From positions 1-5,688 of the forward strand of contig JAHDWY010000335.1 in the NCBI GenBank assembly GCA_023384315.1: DNA of 5,688 bases, given 5' to 3'. The position numbers were made by a program, and so were the translations under genes. Below, in pieces: positions 1-5,688 of the stretch; within the stretch, counting starts at the first letter, position 1; each line of letters starts with the position of its first letter. The DNA comes from Candidatus Hydrogenedentota bacterium. Lineage in GTDB: Bacteria > Hydrogenedentota > Hydrogenedentia > Hydrogenedentales > SLHB01. Below the pieces are notes generated by a model, which made no database searches, was not told the DNA's origin, and saw only the letters and a list, made by a program, of their open reading frames with translations.

Positions 1-136
1 CCGGACCCGCGCCGCCGCCGAGTGGGGGATACTCATAGTTCAGAACTAGGATATGGACGCGGTCGCTTCCACACTCTACTTTCCCGAATCCCAAGCCCCC
101 TCTTTAAGGTTTTAAGATCTCGTGCAGGGTGTTGCG

Positions 137-159
137 AAAAGTCCCCCTTTGAAGGGGGA
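137..159 (-). terminator. Possible intrinsic terminator of the WD40 kinase gene
   Basis: On the minus strand the palindrome of repeat copy 1 gives a TCCCCC/GGGGGA stem with a small loop, followed by C and four T residues (140 down to 137). It lies about 70 bases after the kinase TAA codon. The GC-rich stem plus T-run fits a Rho-independent terminator, although the T-run is short. The element is also part of a repeat, so termination may be only one of its roles. Confidence 0.4.
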
Positions 160-176
160 TTAAGGGGATGTTCCCT
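138..176. repeat. Palindromic intergenic repeat, copy 1
   Basis: This 39-base unit contains the near-perfect palindrome TCCCCCTTTGAAGGGGGA (142-159, one central mismatch), followed by a second G tract (164-167) and ATGTTCCCT. It matches copy 2 (4981-5020) over its length with a few substitutions and one-base length differences, in the same orientation. It lies 50 bases past the stop codon of the WD40 kinase gene. Confidence 0.8.
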
Positions 177-226
177 CAAATTGACCAAGAATGCATTGAA
201 CGAATTTCAAACTCAGCACCTGGACC

Positions 227-3200
227 TTACTTCGATCCGCCAAGACCGCCAAGCACCCGCCCGAATAACGTCTTGGTCAGGGAACCCCCACGGGGACGCC
301 TGGGCAGCCCCGACGGAACGTGCCAGCTCGACGCAACCCGGCTCAACTGATTCCGAACGCCCGCTTGGTCGAGCCAGCCGTACCCTCCGCATCCGAGCAG
401 ATGAAGCAGACGGCCGAACTCTGCCTCTTCCCACTTAGGCGTGCCGCGGCGGGTGAGCGCGCGCCGGATGCGGCGCTGGTTGTCCGACCCGTCTTCTGGG
501 GCGGACGCGCCATAAGGGGTATGGAGCTGAAGGAACTGCTCGAGATAAGGCGAAGCGCCTGCGTCCCATTCAACCGGGCTGCGGTCCTCCAGTTCCCAGT
601 CCAGGGACCACAGTCGAATCGCGCCATCCCGGCAGATGGACGCCGCGAAGCGGCCATCGAGACTGAGGCAGACGACCTCGATGCTTTCGTTGTGCCCTTC
701 AAAGGAGTGAACTGGCTCGCCGGTTTCCAGGTTCCAGAGACGAGGTGTTGTGTCGCGCCCTCCGGACAGGACAAACCGGCTGTCCGCGCTGATAGACACG
801 GACTGCACCGTATCGGTATGCCCGTCGAAAGACCGGACCAACGTTCCCGAAGAAAGATCCCAGAGCTTCACTTCTCCGGAGCGGCCCCAAATGGTGCCGC
901 TGCCGGAACATGCGTACAGGCCATCCAGGCTGAAGGTTGCGCAACGAATGGGCTGCGTGTGTCCGGTCAGCGTCGCGAGGCATTTGCCGGTACACAGCTC
1001 CCACACGTGAAGCGTTTTGTCCTCGCCCGCTGATAGCAGCAACCGCTCGTCGGGGCTCCATTGCACCACGTTGACATCCGCCGTATGCCCCTGAAATGTG
1101 CCCATGCAACGCCCAGTCGCCACATCCCAGATGCGTACGACCCGGCCGCTCGCCGTCGCCGCGTATCGGGCATCCTTGGTGAGGTCCACGGAGTTAACCA
1201 TCTCCGGCTGCCGCTCGAAGGTCTGCATGAGGCTTCCGCTCTGAGCGTCCCAAAGCTTGATGTCCCAGCCGCCGGTCAGCGCGCGAGTACCATCGCCGCT
1301 GATGCACGCGCTCATGACGTCTCCGGCTTCACGGTCGAACTCGCAATGGATCTCCGCCTTTCCCAGATCGTACAACTTCAGCGCGTTTTCCTCGTCCACG
1401 ACCAGGGCGTGCCGGGCATTGGGCGTAATGCAGGCGATCTTTATCGTCCCGGCTTGTTGGGCCAGCCCTTGCTCTTCCCAAGCGCCTTGAAAGTGAACCC
1501 GCGGCAGCCGCGTGTACAACGACCGCCACTCATGCATGGCGTCCGGCGTGCGGCGGTGTCCCGGCTGGGCGCGCGCGGTGCGCAAGTGTCTGGCCGCTTC
1601 GGTGAACTGTCCGTGCCGCATCGCCGATTGGCAGAGGCGTAGCGCATCGTCGAACGCCTTGCTGGTCGATATGGCCACTTCGCTCGCCACGGCTTGGCAG
1701 ATTAGCGTCGGAGCGGTGACGGGATTCGGCGCACCCCCCGTAAACCAGACGCCCGCGGTACTATCCTCGCCACCCGAGGCGGCATGCTGTCCGTTCCGGC
1801 TGATCGTTACCGAAGTGACCGCGCTGGTATGACCTGGGAAGGTATTCAGGCACCGGCCTTTCGCCGTGTCCCACAGTCGAACGGTCCGATCCCGGCTTCC
1901 TGTTACCGCGAACCGCCCGTTTCCAGACAGTGCAACAGACAACACCGGACCCTGATGGCCGGAGCACGTTGCGACACATTCGCCCGAGGCTGGATGCCAG
2001 ATCTTCGCAAGTCCATCTCGACCACCCGAGCATGCGAACCGTCCATCCTCATTGAGCGCGAGCGAAGTGACCGCCCCAGCGTGTCCGTTGACGACGTGTG
2101 TGCACCGGTGACCTGCAACGTCCCAGACGCGAATCGCGCCGTCCTGCCCTCCGGAGACAGCAAGAAGTCCCGCGCTATCGGCCGCCAGCGCCGTGACGGG
2201 TCCCCGGTGTTCCTCGAACACGTCCACGCACGCCGCGCCGTCAACGTCCCAGATGCGAATCGTACCGTCTGAACTCGCTGAAATCGCCCGGCGGTCGTCC
2301 GCGACCAGTGCGACGCCTTCCACCGTGTCCCGATGGCCTTCGAATACGCGCAGTTGTTCGCCGGTCGCGATGTCCCACAGACGAATCGTGCGATCCCGGC
2401 TGCCCGAAATCGCGCGGGTGCCGTCCGGGCTGATAGCGACGCAGGTAACGGAGTTCTGGTGGCCTTCAAACGTCCCCACACAAGCGCCTGTGCCGGCGTC
2501 CCATAGCTTCAAAGTGTTGTCCGCGCTGCCGGTCACGATGGACTTGCCGTCCCGGCTGAACGCGATGGCGCTCAACGAATCTTGATGTCCCTTCAGCCAG
2601 CGAACCATAGTGCGCGTGAACGGAACGCACTTCTGCGCCACAGACACCATCGCCGCCACCTCTTTGCGGCCCTGTGCCACCGCATCGACGGACTGGAGTG
2701 CCTTCGTTGCTGCGGCATAATTCCCGTGTTCGATTTGCGCCAGCGCTAACGTGTATTGCGGCAGCCACTCGCCGGGATGGAACTTAACGATCTCCTGCAA
2801 CCGGGACAAGACCGCCTCATCGGTCATCCGGCCCGCGCGCCACCGTTCCATGCAGAGGTTGTACGTCGATTCGGGGTGATGAGGATCCGTCATCAACGCC
2901 CGTTCCCACGCATGTTCTGCGTGAGCCGTTTTGCTCAAGTCCAGTAGAGAAACCGCCCGGTTGTTCAAGCTGTCGGCCAGGGCCATGGCGGGCTTCGGAC
3001 GCTGCCGTGGATACGAGGACCCGAGTACCTGGCGGTACGCTTCCTCCATGGTCGCCGCGACTTCGTTCATATCCTTCGGACGCAGTTCCGGGTCGAATTG
3101 AAAACATCGCCCCAGCAGCTCCGCGATGATCGCTGGCATGGGTAACAGCCGCTTATTCGCTCGTGACTGCTCCAGGAACCGGGCCAGCGTGTCCGGACCG

Positions 3201-4099
3201 TCCGTGCCGCGCCTCCAAATGACCTTCACGGTGAAAGCCTGGAGAATGCACAACGCCCAACTCCAGATGTCGGTCTTGAGTGTCAACTTGTCCCGGTTAG
3301 CCTGTTCGGGCGAACAGTAGATGCGCGTCATGCCCACATTCGTGACGCCATCCCCTACCGCAACTTCTTCCGGCGTTCCCGTGGCCAGCACCCGCGCCCT
3401 CGCCAGACCAAAGTCCGTGACCTTCGCGGTCTCATCCGTTGTCATCAGCACGTTCGCGGGTTTGACGTCTTGGTGGACAAGCCCCCGATCGTGCGCGTGC
3501 TGCAACCCCCAGGCCATCTGAATCCCGATGTCGCAAATACGCTCCAGAGCTTTCTTAGGGCCCCCTTTATAAATGCGCCCCTCGTCAATGAAGTCCCAAA
3601 GAGATCCCCCGTCGACAAATTCCGCGAACACCCGAGGGATGCCTCCCAACCGGCGCACGTAATAGCAGCTCACAATATTGGGGTGGAGCCAGAGACTCAC
3701 CCACGTCTCGCATTCCCGCTCGAAATTCATCGCGCCCTCACGCTTCAGGAGCGTCCGGGCCTTCGGGCTTTTCACCGCGAGCGGCATATCCCACCCACGG
3801 TGGTAGACCTTGAATACCTTGCCCATTCCGCCCTCGCCGAGGACATCGAGCACTTCGTAAAGATTCAGGACCACGTCTCCCGGCTTCCAATCCACCGGCA
3901 CGCCGTCGTCCCCCACGCGCGCCTCCATCAACTGCTCGGCCTCGGCGGAATGCTCATCGGTCATGGGGACAACGGTATTGGCATCCGCAACGACATCCCG
4001 GCCGCATCGTGGGCATTGACCGGACTGGCCGACTTGCGTCTCATCGACCGTCAGGTGCTTTCCGCACTTGCAGGTGAGCACATAGAGGCGTGGCGACAT
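227..4099 (-). CDS. Ser/Thr protein kinase with zinc-ribbon motif, TPR-like helices and two 7-bladed WD40 propellers
   Basis: This 1290-residue protein is a probable cytoplasmic signalling kinase that phosphorylates Ser/Thr and docks partners through propellers; its substrate is unknown. Residues 10-34 form a zinc-ribbon-like motif (C10-x-C12, C29-x2-C32). The kinase domain spans about 81-356: Gly loop G88-E-G-G-M-G93, ATP lysine K110, likely helix-C Glu near E129, catalytic loop HQDVKPAN at 209-216 (D211, K213, N216), DFG at 229-231, SPE at 263-265, and D277 in TDIWSW. The catalytic residues are intact, but Gln replaces Arg in HRD, so this is a non-RD kinase. TPR-like helices fill about 374-490. 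Seven WD40 blades lie at about 500-790, a helical linker at 797-882 and seven more blades at about 883-1168. A conserved-looking tail (about 1183-1254) precedes a basic, Gly-rich end. No signal peptide or membrane helix is seen, unlike many bacterial receptor kinases. The start is supported by GAGGA five bases upstream; the stop is TAA. The gene is divergent from the uridine kinase gene. Confidence 0.95.
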   Translation of the reverse strand: MSPRLYVLTCKCGKHLTVDETQVGQSGQCPRCGRDVVADANTVVPMTDEHSAEAEQLMEARVGDDGVPVDWKPGDVVLNLYEVLDVLGEGGMGKVFKVYHRGWDMPLAVKSPKARTLLKREGAMNFERECETWVSLWLHPNIVSCYYVRRLGGIPRVFAEFVDGGSLWDFIDEGRIYKGGPKKALERICDIGIQMAWGLQHAHDRGLVHQDVKPANVLMTTDETAKVTDFGLARARVLATGTPEEVAVGDGVTNVGMTRIYCSPEQANRDKLTLKTDIWSWALCILQAFTVKVIWRRGTDGPDTLARFLEQSRANKRLLPMPAIIAELLGRCFQFDPELRPKDMNEVAATMEEAYRQVLGSSYPRQRPKPAMALADSLNNRAVSLLDLSKTAHAEHAWERALMTDPHHPESTYNLCMERWRAGRMTDEAVLSRLQEIVKFHPGEWLPQYTLALAQIEHGNYAAATKALQSVDAVAQGRKEVAAMVSVAQKCVPFTRTMVRWLKGHQDSLSAIAFSRDGKSIVTGSADNTLKLWDAGTGACVGTFEGHQNSVTCVAISPDGTRAISGSRDRTIRLWDIATGEQLRVFEGHRDTVEGVALVADDRRAISASSDGTIRIWDVDGAACVDVFEEHRGPVTALAADSAGLLAVSGGQDGAIRVWDVAGHRCTHVVNGHAGAVTSLALNEDGRFACSGGRDGLAKIWHPASGECVATCSGHQGPVLSVALSGNGRFAVTGSRDRTVRLWDTAKGRCLNTFPGHTSAVTSVTISRNGQHAASGGEDSTAGVWFTGGAPNPVTAPTLICQAVASEVAISTSKAFDDALRLCQSAMRHGQFTEAARHLRTARAQPGHRRTPDAMHEWRSLYTRLPRVHFQGAWEEQGLAQQAGTIKIACITPNARHALVVDEENALKLYDLGKAEIHCEFDREAGDVMSACISGDGTRALTGGWDIKLWDAQSGSLMQTFERQPEMVNSVDLTKDARYAATASGRVVRIWDVATGRCMGTFQGHTADVNVVQWSPDERLLLSAGEDKTLHVWELCTGKCLATLTGHTQPIRCATFSLDGLYACSGSGTIWGRSGEVKLWDLSSGTLVRSFDGHTDTVQSVSISADSRFVLSGGRDTTPRLWNLETGEPVHSFEGHNESIEVVCLSLDGRFAASICRDGAIRLWSLDWELEDRSPVEWDAGASPYLEQFLQLHTPYGASAPEDGSDNQRRIRRALTRRGTPKWEEAEFGRLLHLLGCGGYGWLDQAGVRNQLSRVASSWHVPSGLPRRPRGGSLTKTLFGRVLGGLGGSK
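596..1453 (-). repeat. WD40 propeller 2: seven more divergent blades
   Basis: A second set of seven WD40-like units lies in residues 883-1168. The first three (starting near 883, 922 and 963) lack the GH dipeptide and are degenerate, while the last four carry GH with His at 1005, 1047, 1094 and 1136. The spacing is 42, 47 and 42; the long interval comes from a small Ser/Gly-rich insertion near residues 1066-1075. The count again fits one closed seven-bladed propeller, so the protein probably carries two propellers in tandem. The difference in regularity suggests that the two propellers evolved under different constraints. Confidence 0.85.
1730..2602 (-). repeat. WD40 propeller 1: seven blades with exact 42-residue spacing
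   Basis: Seven tandem WD40 units lie in residues 500-790 of the kinase. The conserved His of each GH dipeptide (EH in blade 4) falls at residues 505, 547, 589, 631, 673, 715 and 757, exactly 42 residues (126 bp) apart. Most units end in a WD dipeptide; blade 5 has WH and blade 7 has WF. Seven units is the canonical number for a closed beta-propeller, so this is probably one complete protein-binding platform. The blades are similar but clearly diverged, with about half the positions identical between blades 2 and 6 by eye. Confidence 0.9.
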
Positions 4100-4103
4100 A
4101 GAT

Positions 4104-4108
4104 TCCTC
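4104..4108 (-). promoter_or_regulatory. Ribosome binding site of the WD40 kinase gene
   Basis: Read on the minus strand this is GAGGA, ending four bases before the codon that follows AATCT-type spacing into the ATG at 4099-4097. It is a good Shine-Dalgarno match at normal spacing and fixes the kinase start, which also leaves the zinc-ribbon Cys pairs intact. Confidence 0.65.
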
Positions 4109-4160
4109 GGGTGTAACGATTCGCAGCCGCAGTCAGTTCACCGCAGGTCGGCTAACACGA

Positions 4161-4189
4161 ACGACATACGGCGTAGAGCCGATTATACC
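4161..4189 (+). promoter_or_regulatory. Weak promoter candidate for the uridine kinase gene
   Basis: ACGACA (4161-4166) matches four of six positions of a -35 box. It is followed after exactly 17 bp by TATACC (4184-4189), which matches four of six positions of a -10 box. Transcription would begin near 4196 and leave a leader of about 90 bases. The -10 overlaps the opposite-strand -10 of the kinase promoter, so the two could compete for RNA polymerase. The call rests on spacing and partial matches only. Confidence 0.3.
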
Positions 4190-4190
4190 A
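4182..4190 (-). promoter_or_regulatory. Extended -10 promoter candidate for the WD40 kinase gene
   Basis: The minus strand reads TGGTATAAT: a perfect sigma-70-type TATAAT hexamer (plus positions 4187 down to 4182) preceded by the extended -10 TG at the correct one-base spacing. The -35 is weak; TTCCCG at 18 bp spacing (4206-4211) matches three of six positions. Extended -10 promoters commonly tolerate a poor -35. Transcription would start near 4175, giving a leader of about 75 bases before the kinase ATG. This is the strongest promoter-like sequence in the divergent region. Confidence 0.5.
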
Positions 4191-4256
4191 GTGAAGGGGA
4201 TAGAACGGGAATCAACACGATATGTTGCGATCCACGCGACACTCGAGGAGAATGTC

Positions 4257-4275
4257 CCGGGTTACAGCAACCCGG
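4257..4275 (+). promoter_or_regulatory. Hairpin directly upstream of the uridine kinase ribosome binding site
   Basis: CCGGGTT (4257-4263) and AACCCGG (4269-4275) are perfectly complementary around the five-base loop ACAGC, forming a GC-rich 7-bp stem. The stem ends one base before GGAGG (4277-4281). In mRNA it could affect access to the start site or leader stability. No T-run follows, so it is not a canonical terminator. If translation began at 4222 or 4252 instead, the hairpin would lie inside the coding region. Confidence 0.4.
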
Positions 4276-4276
4276 C

Positions 4277-4281
4277 GGAGG
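4277..4281 (+). promoter_or_regulatory. udk: Ribosome binding site of the uridine kinase gene
   Basis: GGAGG lies three bases before the ATG at 4285. The spacing is short but the match is strong. It favours this start over in-frame ATGs at 4222, which has no purine-rich site, and 4252, where GAGGAG is only one base away. Confidence 0.5.
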
Positions 4282-4284
4282 AAG

Positions 4285-4917
4285 ATGATCGTGGACCGAT
4301 CTCCATGTCTGGTCGCCATCGCCGGCGCGTCGTGTGCCGGAAAAACATCAATTGCGGCAGCTCTCACGGCGGCGTTGCCGCCGGATTCATGCTCGGTTTT
4401 GGCGATGGATTCCTACTACCGCGATCTTTCCCACCTTCCAGAGCCGGAGCGGGCCACGGTGAATTTCGATCATCCCGACGCCTGGGAATGGCCCCTGCTC
4501 CGAAGCCACCTCATGTCGTTGACCAACGGCCGAGCCGTCCAGGTTCCCGAGTACGATTTCACTCATCATGCTCGAACCGGCCGCTGTACCCGCCTGGAAG
4601 CGCGGCCCTACCTCGTTCTGGAGGGACTGTTCGCCCTGCGGGATCAAAGTATTCGCAGCCGGTGCACCGTATGCGCGTTCGTGGACACGACCGAAAAGAC
4701 GGCTTTCGAGCGGCGGGTTACGCGCGACGCTCGCGAGCGTGGCCGCACACCGCAATCCGTGGTCGCCCAATTCGGGTCCCACGTACTTCCCATGTACGAC
4801 CTGCACATCTTGCCCACGCGTCAGCACGCAACGATAATTCTCGACGGCGCCGATCCCCCCGAGCAATCGGCACTTCGTATTCTGGAATGCCTGCCGAAGT
4901 TGCCAAGCGCACCCTGA
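4285..4917 (+). CDS. udk: Uridine kinase (uridine/cytidine monophosphokinase family)
   Basis: The product is predicted to transfer a phosphate from a nucleoside triphosphate to uridine or cytidine, giving UMP or CMP, in cytoplasmic pyrimidine salvage. From this start it has 210 residues, the usual length for bacterial Udk. The Walker A motif GASCAGKT is at 14-21. Family motifs follow in order: MDSYYRDL (41-48), with the Asp/Tyr pair expected near the nucleoside; NFDHPDAW (60-67); VPEYDF (87-92) followed by H95 and R97; hydrophobic VLEGLFAL (111-118); and a lid-like stretch R144-V-T-R-D-A-R-E-R (144-152). All key motifs are present, so it appears functional. In-frame ATGs at 4222 and 4252 would add 21 or 11 Arg-rich residues before the P-loop, which the family does not need. 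It is divergent from the kinase gene (185 bp between starts) and convergent with the phosphoesterase gene. A related P-loop kinase of the phosphoribulokinase/uridine kinase family is the main alternative. Confidence 0.9.
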   Translation: MIVDRSPCLVAIAGASCAGKTSIAAALTAALPPDSCSVLAMDSYYRDLSHLPEPERATVNFDHPDAWEWPLLRSHLMSLTNGRAVQVPEYDFTHHARTGRCTRLEARPYLVLEGLFALRDQSIRSRCTVCAFVDTTEKTAFERRVTRDARERGRTPQSVVAQFGSHVLPMYDLHILPTRQHATIILDGADPPEQSALRILECLPKLPSAP

Positions 4918-4980
4918 AACCGACTGCCAAGTGTGCTGAGATTCAAGCCCTTCTCATTGGCTCTACGCAATCCGATGTTC

Positions 4981-5020
4981 AAAGTCCCCCTTCGAAGGGG
5001 GATTTAGGGGGATGTTTCCT
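4981..5020. repeat. Palindromic intergenic repeat, copy 2
   Basis: This 40-base unit contains the perfect 18-bp palindrome TCCCCCTTCGAAGGGGGA (4985-5002), followed by TTTA, a second G tract (5007-5011) and ATGTTTCCT. It is a direct repeat of copy 1. It lies between convergent genes, 64 bases after the uridine kinase stop and 32 bases past the phosphoesterase stop. On the minus strand the hairpin is followed by only three T residues, and on the plus strand by no T-run, so it is at best a weak terminator. Confidence 0.85.
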
Positions 5021-5052
5021 GGGATGACCTCAACTATATCGAATCCACTACA

Positions 5053-5688
5053 CTAGCCGGAGAATGCTTGCATGACCGGCCGGGCGATCCAATACGTCGG
5101 CGTCGTCACATTCAGAACGTAGGCAATGGTGGCGGCCGTTTGATACACATCGACCGGATCCGTGATTTCCAGGCCTTCGGCGACCCCCGGTCCCGCAACG
5201 ATCCACGGAATCTCGATCTCCTCCATCGTGGATCCGCCGTGGCCCGTCCCCTTCCCGCCATGGTCGGAGGCAACGATCACCAGCGTACTGCCAGTGATGC
5301 CCGCTTGCTCGACGCCCTGAACGACCTGCCCGACATACCCGTCCGCTTCTTCGACGGCTTTCACGTACTCAGGGGATCCCCATCCGTGACCGTGCCCCGC
5401 GTGGTCGACATGGTCCAAGTGGATGAAGGTTAGCGTGGGCTGATTTTCGACGAGGTACTCCACCGCGCGTTGCGTGGTGACCTCCGGCCCCTTCGTGTCG
5501 GCGCTCCAATCCACCACGTCATGCTCGAACAAGCGGCCGAACCCGCTCCAGTCGTAGAACACGGCAAGGTGCGACTCAGGCCGGGCCTCGCGCAACACCG
5601 CGAAGATCGTTGGGAAGATCCCGCCTGGGCCCGTTGTGGTTGGCGCGATCTCAACCTGGTCCGGCTCCCAATCATTCGACGTGATGCC
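5053..5688 (-). CDS. Alkaline-phosphatase-superfamily hydrolase (type I phosphodiesterase-like), 3' part
   Basis: The frame is open from the right edge to a TAG at 5055-5053, giving 211 residues of C-terminal sequence; the true start lies outside the window. A GTG at 5598 is internal, because the same frame continues upstream with family-like sequence (GITSNDWEP at the edge). The metal-binding pattern of the superfamily is visible: D95 and H99 in LDHVDHAGH (91-99), D142 and H143 in ASDHGG (140-145), and H150 in GTGHGG (147-152). Then comes IPWIVAGPGV (160-169), typical of the C-terminal half of these enzymes. The missing N-terminal part should hold the Ser/Thr nucleophile and remaining metal ligands, and possibly a secretion signal. 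The enzyme probably hydrolyses a phosphomonoester or phosphodiester with two divalent metals; a sulfatase-type role cannot be excluded. It is convergent with the uridine kinase gene, with repeat copy 2 between them. Confidence 0.85.
   Translation of the reverse strand, partial: GITSNDWEPDQVEIAPTTTGPGGIFPTIFAVLREARPESHLAVFYDWSGFGRLFEHDVVDWSADTKGPEVTTQRAVEYLVENQPTLTFIHLDHVDHAGHGHGWGSPEYVKAVEEADGYVGQVVQGVEQAGITGSTLVIVASDHGGKGTGHGGSTMEEIEIPWIVAGPGVAEGLEITDPVDVYQTAATIAYVLNVTTPTYWIARPVMQAFSG

Noticed and set aside
1..49. Possible C-terminal end of a gene entering from the left on the plus strand
   Set aside because: Two frames stop within the first 49 bases (TAG at 36-38 and at 47-49), giving only 11-15 residues. 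That is too short to recognise or support.
94..109. AGCCCCCTCTTTAAGG resembles the left half of the nearby palindromic repeat
   Set aside because: The match is short, needs gaps and lacks the G-tract arm, so chance similarity is likely.
22..438. Open plus-strand frame from the left edge into the kinase 3' end
   Set aside because: It runs through the intergenic repeat and then antisense to well-supported kinase tail codons. The composition is Arg/Pro/Ser-rich with no recognisable motif or ribosome binding site.
227..4099. CRISPR-like or satellite repeat because of the 126-bp periodicity
   Set aside because: The period is the WD40 blade length, the units are diverged and lie within one continuous coding frame, and there are no identical repeats separated by spacers.
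3470..4288. Long plus-strand frame antisense to the kinase domain
   Set aside because: It is the complement of conserved kinase codons in a GC-rich gene, with no motif of its own.
4191..5027. Long plus-strand frame overlapping the uridine kinase gene
   Set aside because: The uridine kinase motifs lie in another frame. This frame reads through repeat copy 2 and has shadow-type Arg/Ser/Pro-rich composition.
5068..5433. Plus-strand frame antisense to the phosphoesterase gene
   Set aside because: The opposite strand has the complete metal-binding motif set of the alkaline phosphatase superfamily.

Overview
The window looks like chromosomal DNA of a GC-rich environmental bacterium. The closest match in style is the large modular Ser/Thr kinase and WD40 proteins common in Planctomycetota, Hydrogenedentota-like and related uncultured lineages. 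That placement is inference from gene style only, since no rRNA or marker gene is present. Three real protein genes are visible: two on the minus strand (one cut by the right edge) and one on the plus strand.

Layout, left to right. Positions 1-226 hold no gene I can support, but contain copy 1 of a palindromic repeat (138-176) just past the 3' end of the kinase gene. Positions 227-4099 (minus) encode a 1290-residue cytoplasmic protein with this order: zinc-ribbon motif, Ser/Thr kinase domain, TPR-like helices, seven WD40 blades, helical linker, seven more WD40 blades, C-terminal extension. Positions 4100-4284 are a divergent intergenic region with a strong extended -10 element facing the kinase gene, a weaker overlapping plus-strand promoter candidate, and a hairpin beside the ribosome binding site of the next gene. 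Positions 4285-4917 (plus) encode a uridine kinase of standard length. Positions 4918-5052 separate two convergent genes and contain repeat copy 2 (4981-5020). Positions 5053-5688 (minus) are the C-terminal 211 residues of an alkaline-phosphatase-superfamily hydrolase (type I phosphodiesterase-like) that continues past the right edge.

The three genes do not form an obvious pathway. The WD40 kinase is a probable signalling protein: the kinase domain transmits the signal and the two propellers bind partners. The uridine kinase is pyrimidine-salvage housekeeping. The hydrolase may act on an exported phosphoester. No CRISPR array, transposase, tRNA or toxin-antitoxin-like pair was seen. The most unusual items are the two same-orientation palindromic repeats, each just downstream of a minus-strand gene; the exact 42-residue spacing of the first propeller; and the near-symmetric -10 region shared by the divergent genes.
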